Source: Carpediemonas membranifera (lineage: Eukaryota; Fornicata). From it: 64,000 nucleotides of DNA. The DNA lies in assembly GCA_019828565.1 (NCBI GenBank), contig JAHDYR010000014.1, positions 124,001 to 188,000 of the forward strand, read 5' to 3'. Shown here piece by piece: positions 30,601-40,681 of the stretch. Position 1 is the stretch's first letter, and each line of letters begins with the position of its first letter. A program made the translations under genes and the position numbers. The notes beneath the pieces are model-generated. The model was not told the DNA's origin, did no database searches, and saw only the letters and a list, made by a program, of their open reading frames with translations.

Positions 30601-32060
30601 CTAAAGGTGCAGCTCCGGGTGAGCCTCGGCATAAATGTCGAGGGCTTCGAGGTCGCGGACCTCGTGGTACGGGAGCCACTCATCGGCGCCTGGGTAGCCA
30701 TCCCAGGCGACGAGGAATTCGAGGGTAGACTTCGTGGGGCCACCACGGTGGCGGGTGATGGCCTCGACTTCGTAGGTGTCGTCGTCAAGGGAGGCGACGG
30801 TGATGTCGTCGAAGGCCAGGGAGTCGTCGTACTCCACGAGCCGGGAACCGTGATACTGGAAGGTGGCGCCGGCAGTGGGGTTGTGTACGGTGTAGATGTC
30901 GTGCTCGCGGTCAGTGATCGTGTATGGGCCAACGAGCTTAGTAGACAGCTTGGTGGGGCGCTTCGAAGGGCGCGTGACAAGCACCTTCGAGCCAATAGGA
31001 AGGGGCTCGTCGCCGAAAGCCGGACGTTTCGAGAGGACGTTCTCTTGGTGCTGGCGTGCTGTCTCAATGAGCTTGGGCTGGGCCTGGAGAACACGGCTAA
31101 AGAAGCGGCCGTATTCACTCTTCTCCTCCTCAACGTGGGCGTCGGACGACAGGAAGGGGGTGACGTTCTGTGAAGCGAACATGAGCTGTGCGGGGGCAAT
31201 GCCCGTGGTGGCACATATCGTGGTGTTCATGATCCGCTGGACGACTGGGAGGTAAAGGGACCAGTTGTTAACGTCGCGCAGCTCCTGAGTGATGGTACGT
31301 AGGTGTCGTGAGAGCTCGGCGTTAGCTCTTTCGACGAGCCCGTTGGCTCTGGGGTGGTATGGAAGAGAGACAACGTGTTGGGCGCCGAAGAGCTTAATGA
31401 GCTGTTGGAAAGCGGTGGCAAGGTACTGAGAACCGCGATCACTTCGGAAAGAAGACGGAGTACCGTAGCGTCCCGTGACGGAGATAAGAGCGCGAAGGGC
31501 CTCTGCAGAAGAAGCATCCTTGCATGGGACCAGCTCTACGAAGCGTGTGAAGGTGTCAATGAAGGTGATAACGTAGCGGCATCCGTTGGAGTCTGCAGGA
31601 TAAGGCCCGACCGTATCAAACGCCCAGCAGGAGCGTGGGGTGACGCCCATGGTAGGGCGGAGGCCTGTCTGAAGGCACTTGGGAAGTCTGGCGTTCTTCT
31701 GACATATCGGGCAAGCCTTGATATACTCGGCGACAGCGTTGCTCATTCCACGGAAGTCAAGGTTTCGTTCCTTAAGGAGGCGGAGTGTAGCCTCTCGGCC
31801 GAGGTGTCCCTCGACGGCATTGTGGACAGAGGCTATGATAAGTCGCTGGAGTGTAGGGGCATTCTCGGGGGGTTGGACGATGAAGCACCTGGATATGCCA
31901 TCAGTGAGGGTGTTGGAGACGCCAGAGATGTGTTCAACGACAAAGTCGAACTCTTGGAGTCTGAGGTTCCAGCGGACGACCTTGGGTGTGGTAGAACGGC
32001 GCATATAAACTAGGTTACGGTGGTCTGTCTGTATAGCGAACGAGTGGCCGAGGAGATAGG
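30601..32060 (-). CDS. Element C RNase H end, integrase, chromodomain
   Basis: Begins in the RNase H tail (LLGHSFAIQTDHRNLVYMRR), then integrase: zinc domain (ASVHNAVEGHLGREATLRLL ... CPICQKN), D in WAFDTVGPYP, D in FRSDRGSQYL and E in NGLVERANAEL. The C-terminal chromodomain reads YEVEAITRHRGG, FLVAWDGYPGADEWLPY. A one-base loss near 32055 separates it from the upstream RT frame. Confidence 0.9.
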
Positions 32061-33840
32061 GGAGTACTTCTCGACAACCGCGAAGAAGATGCCGAAGGCT
32101 TCCTTTTCGATGACAGCCCAGTTGCGCTCTGCGGTGGTGAATGCGTGGCTACAGTAGGAGACTACGTGTTCAACGCCATCCTTGACGTTGAGGAGCACGC
32201 CTCCACAGCCAATGTCGCTAGCATCGGTGCGAACGATAATTGGGGCAGAGTAGTCCAGGAAGGCTAAACACGGCGTGTGGGCGGCGAGGTTCTTGCTCTC
32301 TTCGAAAGCAGTCTGGGCCTCCTTTGTCCATTTCCACCGGACCTTCCCAGAGGTGAGGGCGTATAGTGGCTGTAGGATCGAGCTGAGGTTGGGGATGAAC
32401 CTACGGAAATAATTCATCGCTCCACAGAAGGCCCGCGTGGTCTTGATGTCCTTAGGAGGAGCCATGGCCTGAACGGCCTTGACCCGGGCGGGGGACATGC
32501 GGATTCCCTCGGGGGAGATGATATGGCCGAGGTATTCCACCTGCTCAGCGTACAGACAGCACTTGCTGGGATGAAGGACGAAGCGATGTTCCTTGAGAAC
32601 GGCAAGGATCTCAGCTAGGCGTGTAGCTAGTTCGTCCGTGGTTGATGCGTGAATGATGATGTCGTCTATGAAGACCTCGCACGTAGTTCCGACAAACTTG
32701 GAGAGCAATTGGGTCATGATGGCCTGGAAGGTAGCAGGAGCCGTTTTGACGCCAAATGGAACGCGCGTATACTCATAAAGGCCGGTTGGAGTTGAAAACG
32801 CGGTTATCGGAATGGAACTTTCGGACAGTGGGATCTGGTGGTATCCACTAACGAGATCTAACGTCGCAAAGCAACGTTGGCCTGCGAGATGCGACATCAG
32901 CTCTTCTTGGTGTACAAGTGGGAAACTGACTTGCTTGATGCGATCATTCGCCTGACGGTAGTCCACGACGAGGCGGCGGGCACCGCCCTTTTTGGGGACA
33001 GTAAAGACGGGTGCAGCCCAGGGAGAGCGTGAGGGGCGGACGATTCCTTGAGCAAGGAGCTCGTTCACCTGGTCATCAACCTCCTGCTGGATTGCAGGGG
33101 ATAGACGACGCGGCGGTTGAGCAGCCGGTGTGGCGCCCTCAAGCAGCTCTATCTCCATAGGGGGAACGTCTGCTCCGTCTGGGTGGGGACGGCTGGTGAA
33201 GACTTCGGCATACTCATCATAGACGGCTCTGATGGCTGGCGGGAGGGCAGACGCGGTTGAACCTACGTCAGGGAGCTGCTCTCCTTCATCTAGGCGAGTG
33301 ACGGGTGCGTGATCCTCATCGATCGTCTCCTCATCGGCCGTTGGGGCCAAGGAGAGGGAGAGATCTTGGATAGTGGAGTTTGAGAGGATCAGATCCTCCG
33401 ACATAGAGGGGAGGATGTAGAATGGCCGAATGGAGCGAACGCCATCAATGAGCATGGCAAGGAACACAGCTCTCTTGATGAAAACTGGACCGTTCGCGGT
33501 ATCCAAACGAACGTTAGCGACGGCTGGAAGAGCGCCACGTTGGATAAATGATTCGGCTATCGTGGGGGAGATGAGGTCAATAGTTGCACCAGTATCAAGT
33601 ACTGCACAGACCTCTGTGGCAGTACTCTCGTTGATGGGAACATAGAGAGTGGCTTGGCGACAGATGAGGCCGTCGTGATCAGTGGCGGCCAGATTCGCCT
33701 TTTCGCGCTTGACTGGCGGACCCTGGATGGGAGTCTTGCGCACGCCAGAGCGGAAGAAATCTCTGTGTCCTTGATAGGGACAGTTGGGGCGGATGTGGCC
33801 CGTATGGCCACAGCCGTGGCAGGGGCAGACGATCGTTGGG
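32055..33840 (-). CDS. Element C nucleocapsid, protease, RT
   Basis: The frame opens before a CCHC knuckle (CHGCGHTGHIRPNC, near 33800), then the protease active site VLDTGATIDLIS, then RT: APVFTVPKKGGARRLVVDYRQAN, FATLDLVSGYHQIPL, RVPFGVKTAPATFQ and catalytic FIDD in EVFIDDIIIH, and RNase H IIVRTDASDIGCGGVL. It differs in frame from gag upstream (shift near 33840) and from integrase downstream (near 32055). Confidence 0.9.
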
Positions 33841-34435
33841 GTAGTCTAGCCCCAGCGGCGGCGCCGGGAGTCGGGCGCTTACCAGCTGGCTGGGCCGGTT
33901 CCGGCTGCAGGAGCGACTGGAGGTTAAGGAGTTCCTCCAGTTCATCAATGGCGTGGTCCTGCGCCTCTGCGACGTCATCTGGCTGCTCCATGCGGATACG
34001 CTCCGCAAGAGGATCTGGAAGTGCCTGCAGGTATGCCTTCACCATTAGCTTCTCTGGTGGTGTGACGTCGGCTGTGAACGAGCTCCGGATAGTTTCGAAG
34101 CGTTCGATATGGTTGAGAAGCTGTGCAGGCGTTGATAAGGGGCCCGTTCGGGCGCACCGCAGCGACTTCAGCTTGGCTAGTGCTTGAACGTTACTGCGGG
34201 GGCTATAGAATGTTTGGTAGACTGTGTCCAAGACAGTATCCGCCGGAAGATCGGCCGGATTGTCGTTGAGACGGCGTGTGATGAGAAGAAGAGGCGTAGG
34301 ATCCATCAGGGCAGTCGGATGGAGAAGAGGATCGTCAAGGCGTTGAGCTCGGTACGCACGGTAGGACGATCGGAACTTGGTGAACGCCTGTTCTTCTAGT
34401 GTTAGTAAGAAAGGTCTTGGTATGTAGTCGGACAT
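33840..34435 (-). CDS. Element C gag
   Basis: From the ATG at 34435, 15 nt after the 5' LTR. A capsid-like helical region (FTKFRSSYRAYRAQ, LLITRRLNDN, LLNHIERFETIRSSFT, PPEKLMVKAYLQALPDPLAERI) precedes a proline/alanine-rich linker. The frame then changes before the zinc knuckle. Identification is by position and the gag-like LLNHIERFE / AYLQALPDPL pattern. Confidence 0.8.
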
Positions 34436-34442
34436 TAGATGA

Positions 34443-34450
34443 GTGTACAC
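34443..34450 (-). promoter_or_regulatory. Palindromic 8-mer after 5' LTR of element C
   Basis: GTGTACAC, self-complementary, directly abuts the 5' LTR; the leader to the gag ATG is 15 nt. No TGG primer-binding site. Confidence 0.6.
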
Positions 34451-34532
34451 TGTGATCTTGTCGAGGTTAAAGGTTTCAAAACAAACTGTTTATAGGGTTC
34501 GCACGTGTAGTTGGTACCCTAAACTGCTCACA
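34451..34532 (-). repeat. 5' LTR of element C
   Basis: 82 bp with a TATA-like CCCTATAAAC; promoter of element C by position. Confidence 0.9.
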
Positions 34533-34536
34533 CCTT

Positions 34537-36219
34537 GGACAAGTCTATTGCAGCGAAAAACTGCTTTCCTTCCAGGGTTCCCACGAGGTCATCAATGATA
34601 GGCAGGGGGTGCTCGTCAGGTCGGGTAATCTCGTTGACCCGGCGGAAGTCAAGGCACAGTCTTATTGTCCCGTCACGCTTGGTGACGGCAACGATTGGGG
34701 AGTTGAACTGCGACTCTGAGGGTTGAATGATTCCAGTTGCCTCCTGCTCCTCAGTCTGCCGGCGAATTTCTTCGAGGACAGCGGCTGAGTAGCGGTATGG
34801 TGGGCAGTTGGTGGTCATTCCTTCCTCGAGGACAATGTCGAAGGGTGTGACCTTGGCTGGCGTGGCTGTCAGACCGCCGAACAGCTCAGGAAAGCGCCTT
34901 TGAAGGGCCTCGACTTCTGAAGCTAGCTCGGGCACCAGGCACTGGGGCTCCTGGTTATCGTCGGTCTCTATGACGTTGAGGTCCACGTCCACCTCGCTGT
35001 CAGTGTCAGAAACGTCTGGTTCGCCCATATCAAAGCGAACGACGCCTAGCTCGTTAAGAAGTGGATAGCCAAGTACAAGTGGATGGGATAGCTGATCCAA
35101 AACTAGGAGGGGGGCCAACGCCGTGAGTTGGCGCCCCGATGTCTTACAAACTCCAAGGTCGAGCTCCAGTATGGCTTCCTGAGCGGCTTTCATTATTTGG
35201 CCACTGCCAAACTGGACCTTGCGAGTCGTGGGCCGTACCGAGATTGGTTTGAGCTGCTCCAGGAGCTCGCGGCTAATAAAATTCGCTGTGGCGCCTGTGT
35301 CAAATAGCGCGCGGACACAGGGCATCCCTGGGGTCGACACCGAGAATACGGCCTGCGGTGTCACTCTCTCTGGACCAGGCAAGGGATCTATCGTCAACAG
35401 CTCAAAATAGGATGCCCGTTTATTACGGGGCTTCTTGTCACGCTTAGCGAAACAGTGGTCTATGTCATGGCCGACCTTGCCGCAGAAGGAACACGTAGGG
35501 CGCGGAGCCGCGGAGTGGGCGTTGGGGCCCGGGCGTTCAGCGGCGCGTAGGCGGTCCCCCTCGCGGGTGACCTGTTCCACGTGCCGAGCCTGCTCTATGG
35601 CGGCGCGGAAAGTGGCGTCTAGGTCCCGGCGATCCTGGTAGGTTAAGACGCGATCGCGGAGGCGCTCCGGCTGGATGTGCTGCACGAAACAGCGGACGAG
35701 TTGCTTGATTGAAGGGCGAACATCGCCGCAGTTCTCAAGCTGCGTCTGATATGCATGGACGTAACGGAGAACGTTGTCCTGAAGGGGACCACGAGAGTGG
35801 CAGGTAATCCGCTCGAAGCGGTCAAGGGCTTCTCTGCGGTCGATGGGCTGGAAGAGAACGTTGATGCGGCGTAGGATGCGCGAGGATTCGGCGTCCTCGG
35901 GGAAAACGGGAAGAGGATCAGGAATAGGTGCTTCGTCCTCGGTGTCATCATCCGTGGCGTCTTCGAAGTCTTCGTCGCTCTCATCGTCCTCCTCAGCAAC
36001 AAGGGCGTTGCGAGCGGGATCAGGAAGGGATTCTTTGAGAGCGGGGTCACGGAGAGCGAAGATTTGCCATACCGTACGGCCAATCAAGTGCTTAATAGGA
36101 ATAGCACCGCCTTTGGCACGGTACGCGTAATAGTTCTCGCGGAATTCCTCCCACTCTTTCTGAGTAGTCTTGGTGAGGAAGGGGGCCATAAACAGGTCAA
36201 TTGACTGGAGCTGATTCAT
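34537..36219 (-). CDS. Element B gag, nucleocapsid, protease, RT N-half
   Basis: About 560 aa from the ATG at 36219, 22 nt after the 5' LTR. Gag with an acidic insert (EEDDESDEDFEDATDDDTEDE), a capsid-like region (LDRFERITCHSRGPLQDNVLRYVHAYQTQLEN), one CCHC knuckle (CSFCGKVGHDIDHC), protease VRALFDTGATANFIS, and the first RT motifs (SPIVAVTKRDGTIRLCLDFRRVN, FFAAIDLSK). It is cut at that point by element C. Gag and pol are one frame, unlike elements A and C as sequenced. Confidence 0.9.
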
Positions 36220-36233
36220 CTTACTAGGTACCA

Positions 36234-36241
36234 GTAATTAC
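36234..36241 (-). promoter_or_regulatory. Palindromic 8-mer after 5' LTR of element B
   Basis: GTAATTAC, identical to that of element A and self-complementary, directly abuts the 5' LTR. A TGG occurs one base after it, but not at the LTR edge. Confidence 0.6.
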
Positions 36242-36326
36242 TGTAGCGATGAGAGGAGAGAGAGGATTTATAGGGTTTGACCCGGGACACAAAATTGGAT
36301 AAAACTAATCGACCCGAAGGTCTACA
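36242..36326 (-). repeat. 5' LTR of element B
   Basis: 85 bp, TG...CA, TATA-like CCCTATAAAT. Confidence 0.9.
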
Positions 36327-36331
36327 AACCG

Positions 36332-37143
36332 CATCCCACCAGCTACCTCGCGACATACGAGCGGAGGTCACTCGGCGCCTAGCCGGCTACACCAACTCCG
36401 TCGAGATGCCTCTTCAGCGCATCTTCGACGCAATCGAGCAAGGACACCTTCATCAGGCTTCGGTGTACATGGATGTAGTGAAGTGTCGGCAGGTACTCGG
36501 CCTCGTGGCTTTCTGTCAGTTCGCTCTCGCTGGCGTGGTGTCTCACCTTAAGATCCGTCTGCGCCCGACCCTCACTGACGGGGACATCGTGTCGGCCGCC
36601 CTTCAGAGTGGCGATATCAGCCTGACTGGCAATGGGCGTTACTCAGCTGGGCTCGTGGCCGCAGTGCGCGCTGCTGCTAATGTCGGATCTGATACCACGG
36701 CTCGTGGTTACCTCAACCGGCTCATGATCCTCGTCTTTTCGCCGGACTACTTCAGGGTAGCGCTCTTTGGCATCAGCCGCGGTATCGGTGCACCCATCGC
36801 TTTCTGGGCGATGCTGGTCGACGAGCTGTGCCGCGATGGTCACCTGCCTGCCATCGGGGACGAGATCCATTGGGAGCCTCTCCAGGTCTCTGACCCGGAC
36901 CGTTACTACACGGTGACGTGTGTTGTCCGCCATGAGTTCCTGAAAACGACTCGTGGACCTGGGACCTTCGCTCTCATACTCCAGTATGAGGGTTACTCAG
37001 GCCTCAGCATCGTCTGGCTGAACGCCGATCTCTGTCTCGTCCGTTGTGTGCGCGACTATCTTGCTGAGCACGATCTTGAGCGCCACGCTGACGCGTCTTG
37101 GTTGGTCGAGCTGACCGATACCGAGGAGTCGGACGACGAATAA
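36332..37143 (+). pseudogene. 3' part of the host gene split by element B
   Basis: Resumes the frame of 27365-27633 (HQLPRDIRAEVTRRLAGY ...) and runs 270 codons to TEESDDE. With the 5' part the original protein would be about 350 aa. It is helical, moderately hydrophobic in the middle (LGLVAFCQFALAGVVSHLKI), with an acidic end. I recognise no family. Confidence 0.7.
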
Positions 37144-37185
37144 ATCTGATGACTTGACGCTGGAGCGATTAGATGTGGTGAAGAT

Positions 37186-39360
37186 TTATAGACCGTCCAG
37201 TTTGGCTTGGTCAGACTTCAAATATATATCTAATGCTTCCAGGTCCTTGACGGAGTCCCAATCCTGCCATGTCGCCTCCTCGTCCTCGAAACCAGACCAG
37301 TGAACGCGGTATTCGCGTTTGGTTCGTGTTCCGTTCCCTCGCGATTTGGAAATACGGTCCACTTCCCACTCATCGTTCGCCGTGGCGGCCAAGTCCTTGA
37401 TCTCTCGCTCGGATAGATTGCCAGGGTTAAATCTGCGTACGCGCGGGGCGTCGACCTTCAATATCTTGCCTTGGCTTCCCTGGTTGAGGTCCTGAACTTC
37501 ATAGGCGACCGTCACGCCATCTTGCTTAACCGCACTGACCCGTCGCATGGGCCCTCGCCATCCTGGCATCAGCTTGTTGGGAGGTCTGGCTGGGTACTTG
37601 ACCAACACGAACCGGCACAGTAACTCCTGACGTGACGATGCGGCGTTTGCGAGAGCGTCCTCTCTCATTGCCTGAATTCTAGCCTTCGCTAGCTGGATGG
37701 CTTGGCCAGCCGCCGCGCGTCTGTCCTGTATTCTGGCGCTAGTCGAGTGGGTGCAGATGATGATCTCGTTCGGGATCCTGATGTTGACACCTAGTATGAT
37801 CTCGGATGGTGAGAGGTGAGTGGGTATCCTGGGCGTCGAATTGACGATAAATTGTGCGACAGGTAAGTGCTTGACCCAGTCCGCGTCCCGGAAATGGAAC
37901 TTTCTGGCCTTCAAGATTTTGAGAACTCCACTGTTGGCCCGTTCGACGATGCCATTAGATTGCGGGTGATGTGGAGTCGTAACATGGGTGTGGAAACCCA
38001 TCTCGTCGGCCAGGGACTTCATGAGCTGATTGTTAAACTCGGGCCCGCCGTCAGTCTGTAAGACCTCGGGGCAGCCATAGCGTAAGACCCAGTTATTAAC
38101 GAACGCCGTAACTGCGGCTTGCGCAGTCGTACCTGTAACTGGAACCAACTCGGTCCACCTACTACACATATCTATGATGACGGAGATGTGCGTGAACCCC
38201 TGCGACTTGGGGAACGGACCTAAGGTGTCGATGGCTACTCGCTTAAACGGTTCATCAACGGCGGTATGCAGACCATCCGGTGTATCGACGTGGGGTCTCT
38301 CGAGGACTTGGCACACCGGGCAAGCTGCAATCACCTGGTCGACTGCGGCTCTCGACACCGACAACCCTTCGGCTCTAAGCTTCTCGGTCGTTAGTCGTCG
38401 AGATAGATGGGCGCCGGCGGTGGTGTGTGCTTCTTCAATCTCATCGGTCGTAGCTTTGCGAGTGAACATAGTAAACACACGGGACAGACCATCTGCGGCT
38501 CCATTGTCCAGGCCGGCGACGTGCTTAATCTCAAAGTCCAAGTCGGAAATGGCATCGGCCCACCTCCTGACTTTCGGGTTGATGCTACGGTACATGAAGG
38601 TAAGGTTTCGGTGGTCAGTGAGTATGGAGAAAGGTCCCCAGGCAAGGAACTTGCGCCAGCGCTGCAAGGCCGCCACAATGGCGTACGCCTCCTTCTCAAT
38701 CGTTGACCAACGAGACTGTGTGGCGTTGAAGGCCTTCGACATGTAACAGACAGGCTTGCCCTCTTGCAATAGGACTGCGCCGTACCCCACTCCCGAGGCG
38801 TCGGTCATTATAGAATGCTCCTTCGTGGCGTCGAAAATTGCTAGGGCGTCAGCGGAGGTAAGGCTCTGCTTGAGCTTATCGAGGGCCTCCTGCTGGGCGG
38901 TCAGGCCGAGACTTGTGTGACCGGACATAGCTTTGATTAACGGGTGTCCGATTTCCGCAAAATGGGGGATGTGATCCCGGAAATAGTTGAGGAATCCTAC
39001 TAGGCCCTGCATGCCCTTGATGGATGTCGGCATCTGGAGATTTGCGATGTCGTCTACACGGCTGGGTGCGATGCTCACCTGCCCATCATTGACAACCCAA
39101 CCTAAGAACTCGACCTCCTGCCTGCCGAATTGGCATTTCTCGCGATTGAGCTGGAGCTTGACCTTACGCGCACGGTCCAGGACTCTTTCGAGGTTCGCGA
39201 GATATTCGGCCTCGTCGCTGCCGAAGACAATAATATCGTCGATGTAAATGTAACATGAGCTGCCCACGAGCCCGGCGAAGGCGCGCTCCATGGCCTTCTG
39301 GAAGTGAGCTCCTGCGTTGCGCAGCCCGAAAGGCATCCGTCGGTATTGATACTGCCTACT
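37186..39360 (-). pseudogene. Truncated Ty3/gypsy retrotransposon D (RT to chromodomain)
   Basis: One open frame of about 725 codons starting within RT (QYQYRRMPFGLRNAGAHFQ), with catalytic YIDD (CYIYIDDIIVFG), RNase H (SIMTDASGVGYGAVLL), integrase (zinc domain with CPVCQVL; D in VAIDTLGPFP, D in LQTDGGPEF, E in NGIVERANSGV) and a chromodomain (WEVDRISKSRGN, YRVHWSGFEDEEATW). Gag, protease and the first half of RT are missing. No LTR or polypurine tract lies beyond the stop, only 43 bp from the host gene's stop, so it is truncated at both ends. Sequence is clearly different from A, B and C, making a fourth family. Confidence 0.85.
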
Positions 39361-39756
39361 ACTACATCGAGGACACAATACGGATCGAGTCCACAGCCCT
39401 GACGTCCATACCTACACATTAGTCGACAGGGAGGCCATCACAGAGAACATGAGGTCACTAGTCACGCAGACGACCACATGATCCGTCGCCCGACCGGCCC
39501 ACGGAGAGCTACGCCCAGGAGGGCAAGTCGGACCCACACGCGACAAGGCCGCAGAGCCTGCCCCATGGAGAGGCAAACCCCAGCAGACATCAGAGCTCCG
39601 CTGGGTGGCGTGAAGCCACGTAAGTTAAAGTAATATGGTCTCTCGGCGGCGTCCGGGAAGGCCCCGTTCAGGTTTGGCTAGTCAGCCTGCTGGGTCAGAC
39701 AAGGTTTGACAATAAACTTTAACAACAACAAAAAATCGCATTTTTTAAAATATCAC
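39361..39756. other. Short 3'-exon-like tail with AT-hook, then AATAAA
   Basis: No full gene. A 24-codon frame at 39635-39709 plus reads MVSRRRPGRPRSG..., an AT-hook core, and is followed at once by AATAAA (39711-39716). It could be the last exon of a lost DNA-binding protein; the upstream exons would have been displaced by element D. Weak. Confidence 0.3.
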
Positions 39757-39830
39757 GATTCTTTGGTCCAGTCGGTTATGACGCCTGTTTGACAGACAGG
39801 AGATCCCCGGTTCGAGCCCGGGAAGAATCA
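39757..39830 (+). tRNA. tRNA-Val(GAC)
   Basis: Complete 74-nt cloverleaf without CCA. Acceptor GATTCTT pairs fully with AAGAATC, discriminator A. D arm GTC/GAC. Anticodon stem CCTGT/ACAGG with loop TTGACAG, so the anticodon at 39791-39793 is GAC (valine GUC/GUU). T arm CCCGG/CCGGG with loop TTCGAGC. A TTTT terminator for RNA polymerase III lies at 39833-39836. Most eukaryotes use AAC (inosine) for these codons, so GAC is unusual. Confidence 0.88.
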
Positions 39831-39923
39831 GATTTTCGTCTCTTCCCATATCAACCTTAACCGCTAGACTAGGCTAGCCACCTAACTCATACTCCCAAAG
39901 GGGGGTAAAGGATTTATTCTTCT

Positions 39924-40385
39924 CGGGCTCCTTTAGGCCCGATGTGCCTTCGGGCATTCGAAATTCTGATGCCATAAACTGCACGTTTCCGTGCGCCCTC
40001 TCGGGCGTCTCAGCACCCCGGGTGCCAATGGGCTCGAGTGGTGCTCTGCACGGTGCTTAACCTGGCCCGACTCGCGGGCCACCTGACCCTCTACACTCTG
40101 TAGATCCAACGGGGAAAGAATATTTACGCAAGAAACCCCTGTTTCGCCGCGTCAATATTCGAAGACTTACGCGCCTTCGGCTCCTAAGTAAGTCTTGGGT
40201 TTCCCTCGCGTACCGACGAGGGACGCTCTCCCGAGCGCGTTCTTACAGCCACCGGCTGCGAATCGTTCGTCATCTGGCCGCATAAACTGCGCCGACCAAT
40301 CTTGACCAATGACGCGGGCATCCGGCGATTGCCGGCCTCGCCCACGTCCCGTCGCCCTTGCGACAATGAGCTGGGGTACTACCCC
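39924..40385. other. Run of about 15 consecutive short GC hairpins
   Basis: Perfect stems follow one another with little spacing: CGGGC/GCCCG (39924-39941), TGCC-TTCG-GGCA (39945-39956), GCACG/CGTGC (39981-39994), CGCCC/GGGCG (39994-40007), GCACC/GGTGC (40013-40025), GTGC/GCAC (40041-40051), TGGCCCG/CGGGCCA (40063-40081), CTACA/TGTAG (40091-40103), AAGACTTAC/GTAAGTCTT (40162-40196), TCCCTCG/CGAGGGA (40202-40223), CGCTC/GAGCG (40224-40237), CAGCC/GGCTG (40246-40258), CCGGC/GCCGG (40322-40335), GTCGC/GCGAC (40351-40364) and GGGGT/ACCCC (40373-40385). Each stem has a different sequence. No known RNA family is recognised; a structured RNA is the obvious hypothesis. Confidence 0.6.
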
Positions 40386-40681
40386 GAAGGCGGCCAGGCT
40401 TGCTGGTCCGTCCGTCGCTTCTAGCGATAGATCCTCTGTCATTGACCTTAGCCTGTACATTGCCCGCAAAGATGATAAGGATCCACCTCGTTGTGGTGTC
40501 ACAGCTACTGATCTTGACGTATTGTAAACCCTCTGTGCTGTCGTGCCAAGCGATTTCTGTGTCCTGACAATGTTTTCGTTGCAGTGGCTCATTCGTCACG
40601 GTGAACAACATCCGCCTGATCCTGGAAGAGAAGCGGACTGACTCCCAGGACCTATGGGGGGATTGTGAAATCAGCACTTAG
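40309..40681 (+). CDS. Possible small spliced gene
   Basis: A frame from the ATG at 40309 ends at a GTAAAC donor (40524); removing 61 nt to the TTGCAG acceptor (40584) continues DLDVFGSFVTVNNIRLILEEKRTDSQ to a stop at 40681, about 103 aa. The second half looks protein-like, but the intron is twice the length of the others here and the first half overlaps the hairpin run, so this is tentative. Confidence 0.3.

Larger units (their letters stand above)
30511..34532 (-). mobile_element. Ty3/gypsy chromodomain retrotransposon C (nested in B)
   Basis: LTRs at 30511-30592 and 34451-34532 are 82 bp, TG...CA, and appear identical. Target duplication is 4 bp (CCTT at 30507-30510 and 34533-34536). A polypurine tract (AGAGGGGAAG) adjoins the 3' LTR; the LTR has CCCTATAAAC. 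Deleting C and one target copy joins DLSK to AFLQIPL, restoring the RT motif of element B in frame, so the boundaries are exact. C is therefore younger than B. Confidence 0.95.
27634..36326 (-). mobile_element. Ty3/gypsy chromodomain retrotransposon B (interrupted)
   Basis: LTRs at 27634-27718 and 36242-36326 are 85 bp, TG...CA, and appear identical. A 5-bp target duplication AACCG is at 27629-27633 and 36327-36331. A polypurine tract (ATGGGGGTAG) adjoins the 3' LTR. The LTR carries CCCTATAAAT, a plausible TATA box. Element C (30511-34532) is inserted in its RT. Without C the element would be about 4.7 kb with one long gag-pol frame. It sits inside exon 2 of the host gene at 27365/36332. Confidence 0.93.

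Noticed and set aside
30601-34450. Gag/pol frame changes in element C as programmed frameshifts
   Set aside because: One lies inside RNase H and the other before the zinc knuckle, not at a usual gag-pol border, and no slippery site was seen; indels are simpler.
36282-36331. Upstream extension of the 36332 ORF to its first in-frame start at 36277
   Set aside because: Those codons lie in the LTR of element B; the true frame comes from 27590-27633.
39855-39871. tRNA A-box-like sequence on the minus strand beside tRNA-Val
   Set aside because: Matches a tRNA D arm in antisense, but no anticodon arm or acceptor pairing can be drawn.
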